Below, piece after piece: positions 8,485 to 16,090 of a stretch of DNA of 64,000 nt (position 1 is the first letter of the stretch; the number at the start of each line of letters is the position of its first letter). The stretch comes from Chryseobacterium populi (GTDB taxonomy: Bacteria > Bacteroidota > Bacteroidia > Flavobacteriales > Weeksellaceae): contig NZ_AKJY01000018.1 of assembly GCF_000282115.1 (NCBI RefSeq), positions 1-64,000 of the forward strand, in the 5' to 3' direction. The position numbers and the translations under genes were made by a program. The notes under the pieces were generated by a model. It was not told the DNA's origin. It made no database searches and worked only from the letters and a program-made list of their open reading frames with translations.

Positions 8485-8964
8485 ATGTCAGCAATAAAAA
8501 AAATCAGTCTGAAAATATTCTTTTCAACCGTTTTATTGCTGACATTTTTTTCCTGCCTTAAAAAGAAAAGGACTACTACTGTCAAAAACCCAAATGAAAT
8601 TACATCCATCAGTTTATCTGATATTGGTGGAAGTTTAGGAAGCTACAGGATTATCAGAATCACAAAAGATTCCATTCATTCAGAACGGGGCATCGCAGCA
8701 GACAAGACCCACCATCGTTGGGATGCCGCCATTACTCCCGAAACCTGGCAAAATATGGTTTCCGCTATTGATCCTAATACGTTGGATAAAATCAAAAGTT
8801 CACCAAGTAAACAACCCGTTGACGGGACTGATGAAACCTTTCAGATCAGAACTCCGAAAAAATCCCATGTCTATGTAAATTCTTATGTTGACAACATTCA
8901 TTATAAGCAATTTCAAAAACTAAAAATCCGGATAGAAAAAATTCTTCCGAAAGAATACCAGTAA
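8485..8964 (+). CDS. Small putative lipoprotein of unknown function
   Basis: The 159-residue protein begins with a hydrophobic signal and a lipobox (LTFFSC, Cys near residue 24), followed by a Lys-rich stretch, so it is probably a lipoprotein. The mature part contains DIGGSLGSYRIIRITKDSI and a C-terminal SYVDNIHYKQFQKLKIRI motif, and no domain that I recognise. It is 5 bp upstream of murB and 9 bp downstream of the aminotransferase, so the three genes may share a transcript. No function is proposed. Confidence 0.75.
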   Translation: MSAIKKISLKIFFSTVLLLTFFSCLKKKRTTTVKNPNEITSISLSDIGGSLGSYRIIRITKDSIHSERGIAADKTHHRWDAAITPETWQNMVSAIDPNTLDKIKSSPSKQPVDGTDETFQIRTPKKSHVYVNSYVDNIHYKQFQKLKIRIEKILPKEYQ

Positions 8965-8969
8965 ATCCC

Positions 8970-9983
8970 ATGTACGAAAATTTTTCCTTAAAGCCATATA
9001 ACACTTTCGGTATAGAAGTCAGTGCAAAATACTTCACAGAAATCACCAATACCGAAGAACTGAAGAATGCACTCAACTTCTCAGACGTTCAAACCCTTCC
9101 CATCCTGTTTCTTGGAGGTGGAAGTAATATTTTACTGACCCAAGATTTTGATGGTCTTGCTATTAAACTTGATTTAAAAGGAATAACAGAAGAAAACCGG
9201 ACAGAAAATGAAGTATTGATCACTGCCAAAGCCGGAGAAAACTGGCATAACTTTGTCATGTATTGTTTGAAAAATAATTATGGCGGGCTGGAAAATCTTT
9301 CCTTAATTCCGGGAAATGTAGGAACTTCCCCAATGCAGAATATTGGCGCTTACGGAACAGAAATAAAAGATGTTTTTGTTAATTGTAAAGTATTGAACCT
9401 CGAAACTCTCGGGATTGAAAACTTCGACCTGGAAAAATGCAGATTCGCATACAGGGATTCTATTTTCAAGCAGGAAGGGAAAGGAAAATATGTAATTCTT
9501 GAAGTTACATTTAAGCTGACCAAAAAAGACCATATCATTAAAACCGAATACGGTGCCATTCAGTCTGAGCTGGAAAAGATGGGCATTCAAAATCCTACGA
9601 TACAGGATATTTCCAAAGCGGTAATTCATATCAGACAAAGCAAGTTACCGGATCCGAAAATTATTGGAAATGCAGGAAGCTTTTTCAAGAATCCGACCAT
9701 TCCTCTTGTTCAGTTTGAAGTATTAAAACAGAAATTTGAAAACATCCAGGGTTATCCGAATGGGAATCAAGTGAAAGTTCCTGCCGGATGGCTGATCGAG
9801 CAATGCGGCTGGAAGGGAAAACAAATTGGAAACGTAGCTTCCCATCAATTACAATCCCTGGTTATCGTGAATGCTACAGGAAATGCAACAGGGAAAGAAA
9901 TTTTTGACTTTTCAACAATGATTATCGATTCGGTAAAGGAAAAATTTGGGATTGAACTTGAAAGAGAAGTGAATATTATTTGA
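8970..9983 (+). CDS. murB: UDP-N-acetylenolpyruvoylglucosamine reductase MurB
   Basis: MurB reduces UDP-GlcNAc-enolpyruvate to UDP-MurNAc with NADPH and FAD, the second committed step of peptidoglycan synthesis, in the cytoplasm. The 337-residue length matches the type I enzyme. Diagnostic motifs are the N-terminal SLKPYNTFG, the FAD-binding LGGGSNILLTQDFDGLAI, the SLIPGNVGTSPMQNIGAYG segment near residues 110-128, YRDSIFK, and NAGSFFKNP with the catalytic serine near residue 231. The C-terminal AGWLIEQCGWKG and VASHQLQSLVIVN stretches are also typical. The ATG follows the preceding lipoprotein stop by 5 bp. Confidence 0.97.
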   Translation: MYENFSLKPYNTFGIEVSAKYFTEITNTEELKNALNFSDVQTLPILFLGGGSNILLTQDFDGLAIKLDLKGITEENRTENEVLITAKAGENWHNFVMYCLKNNYGGLENLSLIPGNVGTSPMQNIGAYGTEIKDVFVNCKVLNLETLGIENFDLEKCRFAYRDSIFKQEGKGKYVILEVTFKLTKKDHIIKTEYGAIQSELEKMGIQNPTIQDISKAVIHIRQSKLPDPKIIGNAGSFFKNPTIPLVQFEVLKQKFENIQGYPNGNQVKVPAGWLIEQCGWKGKQIGNVASHQLQSLVIVNATGNATGKEIFDFSTMIIDSVKEKFGIELEREVNII

Positions 9984-10033
9984 CCTGAGCCTTCATAAAT
10001 AAAGAGAATAAAATTTCTAAAAAATAATCTTCC

Positions 10034-10060
10034 AAACAACTGCAAATGCAGTTGTTTTTT
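10034..10060 (+). terminator. Intrinsic terminator after murB
   Basis: Arms AACAACTGCA (10035-10044) and TGCAGTTGTT (10047-10056) form a near-perfect hairpin followed by a T-run to 10060. It ends the murB transcript. Confidence 0.75.
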
Positions 10061-10161
10061 AATATGAAACCCTGTTGAATAAAATTTAATATTTATAAAA
10101 CATTTACTTTCATTAAATTTCATCCCTTCAATTATTAAAAACCATTTTTAATACAAAGATC

Positions 10162-10728
10162 ATGGCAAAAGACTTAACGGAAAAAGAATTCAGAAAGCTT
10201 ATCCAAAAGCATATTGACAAGAATAATTATGTAAAAATATATCTTTCGGAAAAAAGCCCGGACGGGTATATTTTTGGATTCATTCTTAAAATGTCTGATG
10301 ATTTTCTGATGATCCAGGAGACTCATGATTTCAACTTGTCAGGCCTTAAAATCATCCCTTACAAGAGAATTGAAAACATCCGGAACAACAGATTTGATAA
10401 AAAAACAAAAGAGATTTTCTCTGGAGAAGGGCTGATTAAATTCAACCAAAGAATTATCGACAATACTTCTTTAAAAAACCCGGAATCACTTTTTAAATCA
10501 CTAAAGAAGCAGAATTTCCACTGTATTGTAGAAAGTCTGAAAAAGAAAAAGAACCTGTTTTCAATTGGTGAAATTTCAGATATCAATGGGCAATCGGTTA
10601 CCATTAAAAATTATGATGCCACTGGTAAAATATATAAAAAACCTCATAAAATTTCTTTTAAAAATTTAGAATTTATTACTTTTAATGATAATTACTCTGT
10701 CACCTTCAAAAAATACTTAAAAAATTAA
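10162..10728 (+). CDS. Hypothetical protein, 188 residues
   Basis: I do not recognise this protein. It is soluble, Lys-rich (predicted basic), without a signal peptide or membrane segment. Two similar halves may be present: residues 20-75 (KIYLSEKSPDGYIFGFILKM... IIPYKRIENIRNNRFD) and residues 110-175 (CIVESLKKKKNLFSIGEISD... HKISFKNLEFITFND), each reading like a small beta barrel in which a ligand-independent 'set level / respond' strand pattern is followed by a charged strand. It follows the murB terminator, with its own AT-rich upstream region, and is 22 bp before proC. Function is unknown. Confidence 0.7.
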   Translation: MAKDLTEKEFRKLIQKHIDKNNYVKIYLSEKSPDGYIFGFILKMSDDFLMIQETHDFNLSGLKIIPYKRIENIRNNRFDKKTKEIFSGEGLIKFNQRIIDNTSLKNPESLFKSLKKQNFHCIVESLKKKKNLFSIGEISDINGQSVTIKNYDATGKIYKKPHKISFKNLEFITFNDNYSVTFKKYLKN

Positions 10729-10750
10729 GTTGGAATAACAAAAAACATTT

Positions 10751-11554
10751 ATGAAAATAGCCATTTTGGGAGCCGGAAACATGGGATTATCGTTTTCGAA
10801 ATCATTTTTGAAATATGAGCTGATCAGGCGTCAGGACCTGCATCTTATCATCAGGAATCCCTCTAAAATTTCTAAATTATCTGAAGAATTCCCGGGCTCA
10901 AAAATTTCAACTTTTGAGGAAATTAAAGAATTGGATGCAGATTTAATTATCATCGCTGTAAAACCCCAGGATTTTCAGAATGTTGCTGAAAACATTTCAT
11001 TTTCATTAAAGGAAAACCAGATGATTTTATCGATCATGGCCGGAATTAAAATTCAGAAAATCCAGAAACTGTTAAATCATCCCCTTGTTGTAAGAGCAAT
11101 GCCCAACTCCCCTACTCTTTTAGGAATGGGGATTACCGGCTACACTTCTGCTGACGGAATCTCTTTCAGCCAGATCATTAATATTGAAAGATTATTAAAC
11201 AGCACCGGAAGATCGGTTTATCTGGAAGATGAAGATCTGCTGGATGGTGTTACAGCTCTTTCCGGCAGCGGACCTGCCTATTTCTATTACATTATAGATG
11301 CCATGATCAAAGCCGGAATCGAAATGGGGATTGAAGAAAACCTGTCTAAACTTTTTGTAAAGCAAACGATGCTTGGTGCCTATCATCTGATTAACAATTC
11401 CGATAAAAACCTTGAAGAACTAATAAGCGATGTCGCTTCCAAAGGCGGAACTACGGAAGCAGCTTTAAAAACTTTTGAAGATAGCCACTTCAAAGAAATT
11501 TTGAAAAACGGAATTTTAAATGCTGAGAAACGTGCTAAAGAGCTAAACGGTTAA
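10751..11554 (+). CDS. proC: Pyrroline-5-carboxylate reductase
   Basis: ProC reduces 1-pyrroline-5-carboxylate to L-proline with NAD(P)H, the last step of proline synthesis, in the cytoplasm. The 267 residues include the N-terminal Rossmann motif AILGAGNMGLSFSKSFL, AVKPQDFQ near residue 73, VVRAMPNSPTLLGMG near residue 115, and the P5CR signature region ALSGSGPAYFYYIIDAM with DVASKGGTTEAAL near residue 230. Length and motifs match the family closely. A hairpin follows the stop codon. Confidence 0.97.
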   Translation: MKIAILGAGNMGLSFSKSFLKYELIRRQDLHLIIRNPSKISKLSEEFPGSKISTFEEIKELDADLIIIAVKPQDFQNVAENISFSLKENQMILSIMAGIKIQKIQKLLNHPLVVRAMPNSPTLLGMGITGYTSADGISFSQIINIERLLNSTGRSVYLEDEDLLDGVTALSGSGPAYFYYIIDAMIKAGIEMGIEENLSKLFVKQTMLGAYHLINNSDKNLEELISDVASKGGTTEAALKTFEDSHFKEILKNGILNAEKRAKELNG

Positions 11555-11556
11555 AT

Positions 11557-11620
11557 TTATTTTCCATAAGCCGGCATATCAACCAGCCCGGATAAGCGCC
11601 GGATGTATATGGAAAAATAA
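11557..11620 (+). terminator. Possible terminator hairpin after proC
   Basis: TTATTTTCCATA (11557-11568) pairs with TATGGAAAAATAA (11608-11620, one bulged A), and an inner CCGGC/GCCGG pair strengthens the stem. There is no clear T-run after it on the plus strand, so this is a structured intergenic spacer and only a possible terminator. Confidence 0.35.
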
Positions 11621-11675
11621 TGAGTGGGTAAAATTTCTTTAACATCGATTGTCAATTTATTCATTTCAAAAACAT

Positions 11676-11683
11676 TAAATTTG
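11676..11683 (+). promoter_or_regulatory. -7 box of lnt
   Basis: TAAATTTG matches TAnnTTTG and ends 17 nt before the ATG at 11701. A TTG at 11649-11651 is 24 nt upstream, slightly far for a -33 box. Confidence 0.45.
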
Positions 11684-11700
11684 TATGTTAATTGAATATA

Positions 11701-13341
11701 ATGAAATACGTACTTCTTACGCTCATTTCAGCGATGTTGCTATCAATATCCTGGCCCACTTACGGAATTCCTTTCTTCATATTTTTTGCTCTTGTTCCTC
11801 TTTTAATGATGGAGCATGGCATTTCCAGATTTTCAGATTATAAAAGAAAAAGCTGGATGGTTTTCGGATTATCCTATCTGTGCTTTATGATCTGGAACAT
11901 CGTAACCACAGGATGGCTGTACGGTTCTAAAAACCCGGACGGAAGCCACTCTCTGATGGCTGTTGTATTTCCGGTTTTAGTCAATTCCTTTTTGTATTCA
12001 TTGGTTTTCCAGTGTTATCATTGGTATAAAAATGCCCAGGGAACGTATTGGGGGCTGGCTTTTTTAGTAGCCCTCTGGATGAGTTTTGAAAAATTCCATA
12101 TGTCCTGGGAATTAACGTGGCCATGGCTAAACCTTGGAAATGTATTTTCAGAATACCCTAAGTTGGTTCAATGGTATGACACATTGGGCGCTACCGGCGG
12201 AAGTTTCTGGATTTTACTGACTAATGTTTTTATTTTTTATACCCTGAGGACCTGGGAAGCCGGAAGAAAAAGAAAAGACCTGATCAGAAATGTTTCCATC
12301 CTTGTTCTTGCCATTATCCTCCCGATGATTATTTCATTAATCAAGTACAATAATTTCGATGAAAAACCCATTGGACAGGTCAATGTTTTGCTTCTTCAGC
12401 CAGACCTTGACCCTTATGCAGAAAAATATTCTCAAGATAGCCTGACCATAGAAAATGATTTATTAAACCTTGCCGAAAAGAATTCAAAAGGAAGAATAGA
12501 TTATTATATAGCTCCGGAAACGGCAATCCCGGGAAGAGGTTCCATTTCTGAGACTGCATTTGAAAAGAGTATATTATTAAACAATATCAAAGGATTTCTT
12601 TCAAAACATCCGGGTTCTGTATTCTCAACAGGAATTTCCTCACACCGTTTTTATTCAAGCACTGAAAACCTGCCTGAGGAAGCTTACCAGATCAACCAGG
12701 GACTTTGGGTCGAAAGCTATAATTCGGCAGTACAAATTGTTCCGAGCCGGAAAGTGGAAGTGTATCACAAAGGAAAGCTTGTTCCCGGAGTGGAAATCTT
12801 CCCTTATATGAATATTTTAAAGCCCATTTTAGGAGATGCCATGCTTAACCTGGGCGGAACCGTAGCTTCATTGGGAACAGATAAAGAAAGAGTCGCTTTT
12901 TCCAATCCTTACAACAAGGGAAAGCTTGCTCCTATCATTTGTTATGAAAGTATTTATGGAGAATTTGTAACCGACTATGTAAAGAAAGGAGCCAACTTCT
13001 TAGCCATCATGACCAATGATTCCTGGTGGGGCGTTACGGAAGGCCATAAACAGCTTTTATCTTACGCCAGATTAAGAGCTATAGAAACAAGAAGAGAAAT
13101 CGCCCGTGCAGCCAACAGTGGGATCTCTGCCCATATCGATGCAAAGGGGAACGTCGTTGCCGATACTTTTTATGGCGACCAGACGGCATTATTTGCTAAG
13201 ATAAATCTGTATGACCAACAGACGTTTTATACAAGAACGGGGGACTTGCTGACAAGAATTTCAATTTTTGCGTTAGGATTCCTTCTTTTCTATTTTTTAA
13301 TTAAAAGATTCCAGAATAAATTCCAGAGCAAAAAAGCTTAG
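11701..13341 (+). CDS. lnt: Apolipoprotein N-acyltransferase
   Basis: Lnt adds the third acyl chain to the N-terminal cysteine of lipoproteins at the inner membrane. I start at the ATG at 11701 (546 residues); a TTG three codons earlier is possible but weaker. The N-terminal half has about six membrane segments (residues 1-230), followed by a periplasmic nitrilase-like domain. The catalytic triad is visible: Glu in YYIAPETAIPG, Lys in YHKGKLVPGVE and Cys in PIICYESIYGEF, with the MTNDSWWG motif after it. A last membrane segment lies near the C-terminus. The many lipoproteins in this window are expected clients. Confidence 0.95.
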   Translation: MKYVLLTLISAMLLSISWPTYGIPFFIFFALVPLLMMEHGISRFSDYKRKSWMVFGLSYLCFMIWNIVTTGWLYGSKNPDGSHSLMAVVFPVLVNSFLYSLVFQCYHWYKNAQGTYWGLAFLVALWMSFEKFHMSWELTWPWLNLGNVFSEYPKLVQWYDTLGATGGSFWILLTNVFIFYTLRTWEAGRKRKDLIRNVSILVLAIILPMIISLIKYNNFDEKPIGQVNVLLLQPDLDPYAEKYSQDSLTIENDLLNLAEKNSKGRIDYYIAPETAIPGRGSISETAFEKSILLNNIKGFLSKHPGSVFSTGISSHRFYSSTENLPEEAYQINQGLWVESYNSAVQIVPSRKVEVYHKGKLVPGVEIFPYMNILKPILGDAMLNLGGTVASLGTDKERVAFSNPYNKGKLAPIICYESIYGEFVTDYVKKGANFLAIMTNDSWWGVTEGHKQLLSYARLRAIETRREIARAANSGISAHIDAKGNVVADTFYGDQTALFAKINLYDQQTFYTRTGDLLTRISIFALGFLLFYFLIKRFQNKFQSKKA

Positions 13342-13498
13342 AATTAATCATTAAGATCAATTTAACGGTTAAAGACATTAAAGATTGTAAGTTGATATGA
13401 AATGTACCAGCATCATCGCTGTATTCTTCTATGACCAGAAATCGCTTAACTTTCAATATTATTAATCAACAGGTTATTTGCAAATATTTTATAAAAGA

Positions 13499-13530
13499 TT
13501 TGTCTATCTAAAAAATTCTTCGTTATTTTG
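13499..13530 (+). promoter_or_regulatory. Promoter of the rpmB-rpmG operon
   Basis: TTTG (13499-13502) is followed after 20 nt by TTATTTTG (13523-13530, seven of eight bases of TAnnTTTG). The ATG of rpmB is 36 nt downstream. A 12-bp palindrome TATTTGCAAATA at 13475-13486 sits just upstream; its role is unknown. Confidence 0.6.
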
Positions 13531-13566
13531 CACTCTCAAATATTATACAAATAAGAACATCGAGAT

Positions 13567-13806
13567 ATGTCAAGAATTTGCCAAATAACAGGAAAGCGTG
13601 CAATGGTTGGTAACAACGTTTCTCACGCTAATAACAAAACGAAGCGTCGTTTTGAAATTAACTTATTGGAGAAGAAGTTTTACCTTCCGGAGCAAGATAA
13701 GCACGTTACGCTGAAAGTATCAGCTCATGGATTGAGAGTGATTAACAAGATTGGAATCGAAGAGGCTCTTGAAAGAGCTGTAAGAAACGGATTGATTAAA
13801 AAGTAA
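13567..13806 (+). CDS. rpmB: 50S ribosomal protein L28 (bL28)
   Basis: The 79-residue basic protein has the L28 signature: [20 protein letters not shown] at the N-terminus, then [19 protein letters not shown], and the C-terminal [18 protein letters not shown]. It is part of the large ribosomal subunit. It lacks the CxxC pairs of zinc-binding L28 forms. It is the first gene of a small ribosomal operon, 7 bp before rpmG. Confidence 0.97.
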   Translation: MSRICQITGKRAMVGNNVSHANNKTKRRFEINLLEKKFYLPEQDKHVTLKVSAHGLRVINKIGIEEALERAVRNGLIKK

Positions 13807-13813
13807 TTAAATC

Positions 13814-13996
13814 ATGGCAAAAAAAGGAAACAGAGTTCAAGTAATCCTTGAATGTACAGAGCACAAAGAAAGCGGTATGGCGGGAATGTCAAGATACATT
13901 TCTACTAAAAATAAAAAGAACACGACAGAGAGATTAGAGCTTAAAAAGTACAATCCGGTTCTTAAGAAAGTTACAGTTCACAAAGAAATCAAGTAA
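13814..13996 (+). CDS. rpmG: 50S ribosomal protein L33 (bL33)
   Basis: The 60-residue basic protein matches bL33 ([18 protein letters not shown] at the start, [20 protein letters not shown] in the middle, [14 protein letters not shown] at the end). It has only one Cys, so it is the zinc-independent form. It lies between rpmB and the DUF4295 gene in one operon. Confidence 0.97.
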   Translation: MAKKGNRVQVILECTEHKESGMAGMSRYISTKNKKNTTERLELKKYNPVLKKVTVHKEIK

Positions 13997-14016
13997 TTTA
14001 TAAAATATAATTTACC

Positions 14017-14169
14017 ATGGCAAAGAAAGTAGTAGCAACCCTACAAAGCGGACAGTCAAAAAAAATGACTAAAGTTGTGAAAATGGTTAAGTCATCTAAA
14101 TCAGGGGCTTACGTTTTTGAAGAAAAAGTAATGAATGCAGACGAAGTTGACGGTTATTTAAAAAAATAA
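14017..14169 (+). CDS. DUF4295 small basic protein of the L28/L33 operon
   Basis: This 50-residue Lys-rich ORF starts MAKKVVATLQSGQSKKMTKV and ends GYLKK. It is the DUF4295 protein that in Bacteroidetes regularly follows rpmB and rpmG. Its size, charge and operon position indicate a ribosome-associated protein. From memory, a Bacteroidetes-specific large-subunit protein has been seen in Flavobacterium ribosome structures, and this may be it, but I cannot confirm the match here. It starts 20 bp after rpmG and is followed by a terminator. Confidence 0.88.
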   Translation: MAKKVVATLQSGQSKKMTKVVKMVKSSKSGAYVFEEKVMNADEVDGYLKK

Positions 14170-14191
14170 TCTGTACTTTATTTACAATATA

Positions 14192-14223
14192 AAAAACTAC
14201 TCATATTTTGGGTAGTTTTTTTG
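14192..14223 (+). terminator. Terminator of the L28/L33/DUF4295 operon
   Basis: AAAAACTAC (14192-14200) pairs with GTAGTTTTT (14212-14220), followed by more T residues. It is 22 bp after the DUF4295 stop. Confidence 0.8.
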
Positions 14224-14224
14224 T

Positions 14225-14232
14225 TATCTTTG
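14225..14232 (+). promoter_or_regulatory. -7 box of the RidA-like gene
   Basis: TATCTTTG is an exact TAnnTTTG match directly after the preceding terminator and 26 nt before the ATG at 14259. No well-spaced -33 TTTG is present. Confidence 0.45.
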
Positions 14233-14258
14233 TTCGCCAGATGATTAATACGTAAAAT

Positions 14259-14726
14259 ATGAAAAAAATTTTTGTTCTGGTCTGCACAGTAATTTTTCTA
14301 TTTTCATTCAGTCAGAAAACCATGAACCCTACAGCATATAAAAGTTCTCCAAAAGTTTTCAACATTAAAGGATTATCACAATCAGTAAGCATTGACTGTG
14401 GAAATTCTAAAATGATTTTATTATCCGGACAGGTTCCTCTGGATCCGGAAGGCAATCTCGTGGGAAATAATGTAGAAGATCAGACCCATCAGGTTTTCAA
14501 AAATATCGAAAACATTCTGAAAGAATATGGCGGTACAGGAAAAGATATTATAAAACTGGGGATATTTATTACAGATATAACCCGGACACCAGACTTCAGA
14601 AAAGTCAGGGATTTATATATCAATCTTCAAAGCCCTCCCGTAAGCAGTCTTGTAGAAGTAAGCAGCCTTTTCAGAAAAGATGTGCTTGTAGAAGTAGAAG
14701 CCACTGCAGTGATTAAAAACAAATAA
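14259..14726 (+). CDS. Exported RidA/YjgF-family protein without the catalytic arginine
   Basis: The 155-residue protein starts with a Sec signal peptide (about residues 1-19) and continues with a YjgF/YER057c/UK114 domain: ILLSGQVPLDPEGNLVG, the QTHQVFKNIENILKEYGG helix, KLGIFITDI, and VEVEATAVI at the end. In RidA an Arg in a P-A-R-S/T motif before VEV binds the imine substrate's carboxylate; here the aligned position reads P-V-S-S-L-VEV, so the Arg is missing. Imine deaminase activity is therefore doubtful and a different, extracytoplasmic role is likely. ftsY follows after 15 bp. Confidence 0.87.
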   Translation: MKKIFVLVCTVIFLFSFSQKTMNPTAYKSSPKVFNIKGLSQSVSIDCGNSKMILLSGQVPLDPEGNLVGNNVEDQTHQVFKNIENILKEYGGTGKDIIKLGIFITDITRTPDFRKVRDLYINLQSPPVSSLVEVSSLFRKDVLVEVEATAVIKNK

Positions 14727-14741
14727 GAATAAACTAAAACT

Positions 14742-15695
14742 ATGAGTTGGTTTAAAAATATTTTCAAGAAAGAAGAAAAAGAATCTTTGGATAAAGGATT
14801 GGAAAAATCCAGTCAGGGATTCTTTGAAAAAATAACAAAAGCCGTAGTCGGCAAAAGCACAGTAGATGATGAAGTACTTGATGACCTGGAAGAAGTACTT
14901 ATTGCATCCGATGTAGGTGCATCCACTACCATTAAAATCATAGAGAGAATTGAAGAACGTGTTTCCAGAGATAAATACGTTAATGTAAATGAGCTCGATA
15001 CAATTCTTCGTGAAGAAATTTCAGGATTATTGCTGGAAAATCCACACGCAGGTACGGGAAATATAGATACCTCCAAAAAACCTTATGTTATTATGGTTGT
15101 AGGAGTAAACGGTGTGGGTAAAACCACTACTATCGGAAAACTGGCCTATCAGTTTAAATCTGAAGGCAAGAAAGTTGTTCTGGGAGCTGCCGATACGTTC
15201 AGAGCCGCTGCTGTTGACCAGCTGACTATCTGGAGCCAGAGAGTGGATGTCCCGATCGTAAAGCAGGATATGGGTTCCGATCCGGCCTCCGTTGCATTTG
15301 ATACAGTACAAAGCGCCGTTGCCCAGGGAGCAGACGTAGTCATCATTGATACGGCAGGAAGACTTCATAATAAAATCAATTTAATGAATGAGCTTTCAAA
15401 AATCAAAAGAGTGATGCAAAAGGTTATTCCTGATGCTCCCCATGAGATTTTACTGGTTCTTGACGGTTCCACAGGGCAGAATGCTTTTGAGCAGGCTAAA
15501 CAGTTTACAGCCGCCACCGAAGTGAATGCTCTTGCCGTTACAAAATTAGACGGTACTGCTAAAGGAGGAGTCGTAATCGGCATCTCCGATCAGTTCCAGA
15601 TTCCGGTGAAATATATAGGAGTGGGCGAAAAAATGCAGGATTTGCAATTGTTTAATGGTACGGAATTTGTTGACTCATTCTTCAAGAAAAGATGA
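14742..15695 (+). CDS. ftsY: Signal recognition particle receptor FtsY
   Basis: FtsY is the SRP GTPase receptor that docks ribosome-nascent chains at the membrane translocon. At 317 residues it has only a short acidic/basic N-terminal A region, then the helical N domain and the G domain. Visible GTPase motifs are GVNGVGKTTTIGKL (about residue 120), DTFRAAAVDQL, IIDTAGRLHN, TKLDGTAKGG and the closing VGEKMQDLQLFNGTEFVDSFF. These distinguish FtsY from Ffh, which carries an M domain. The start ATG follows the RidA-like stop closely, so cotranscription is possible. Confidence 0.97.
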   Translation: MSWFKNIFKKEEKESLDKGLEKSSQGFFEKITKAVVGKSTVDDEVLDDLEEVLIASDVGASTTIKIIERIEERVSRDKYVNVNELDTILREEISGLLLENPHAGTGNIDTSKKPYVIMVVGVNGVGKTTTIGKLAYQFKSEGKKVVLGAADTFRAAAVDQLTIWSQRVDVPIVKQDMGSDPASVAFDTVQSAVAQGADVVIIDTAGRLHNKINLMNELSKIKRVMQKVIPDAPHEILLVLDGSTGQNAFEQAKQFTAATEVNALAVTKLDGTAKGGVVIGISDQFQIPVKYIGVGEKMQDLQLFNGTEFVDSFFKKR

Positions 15696-15764
15696 TTTTT
15701 ATCATGTTTTCCCAAATAAGTAAAACACTTTTTATTAATATTAACAATTAAAAAATTTACGACT

Positions 15765-16019
15765 ATGGGAATTTTAACTTGGATCATATTTGGTCTTATC
15801 GCAGGAGCAATTGCAAAAATGATTATGCCGGGCACTCAGGGAGGCGGATGGCTGATGACCATTATTTTAGGAATCGTCGGAGCTTTTGTAGGCGGATTTG
15901 TTGGAAGCCTTTTAGGATGGGGAACCGTTGACAGCTTTGATTTCAGAAGTATGCTACTCGCCGTTGGAGGAGCGCTGGTTGTGCTCTGGATATTCGGAAT
16001 GGCCTCGAAAAAAAGCTGA
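15765..16019 (+). CDS. GlsB/YeaQ/YmgE family small membrane protein
   Basis: The 84-residue protein has three hydrophobic, Gly-rich segments (about residues 2-20, 28-50 and 62-78) and the family pattern WIIFGLIAGAIAKMIMPG at the N-terminus followed by a GGWLMTIILGIVGAFVGG segment. This is the transglycosylase-associated (GlsB/YeaQ) family linked with stress responses; its molecular role is unclear. The gene is 69 bp after ftsY and ends before a strong bidirectional hairpin. Confidence 0.9.
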   Translation: MGILTWIIFGLIAGAIAKMIMPGTQGGGWLMTIILGIVGAFVGGFVGSLLGWGTVDSFDFRSMLLAVGGALVVLWIFGMASKKS

Positions 16020-16033
16020 TAAAATATTAAAAA

Positions 16034-16069
16034 AACAAACGCCGGATCTGAAATTCAGATCCGGCGTTT
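16034..16069. terminator. Bidirectional terminator hairpin between the GlsB-like gene and sppA
   Basis: A perfect 16-bp inverted repeat (16037-16052 and 16054-16069, core GCCGGATCTG) lies between convergent genes. The A-rich left flank gives a T-run on the minus strand, so it mainly suits sppA, but it can end transcription from both sides. Confidence 0.8.
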
Positions 16070-16090
16070 CTGTAAAATAAAATATATAAT

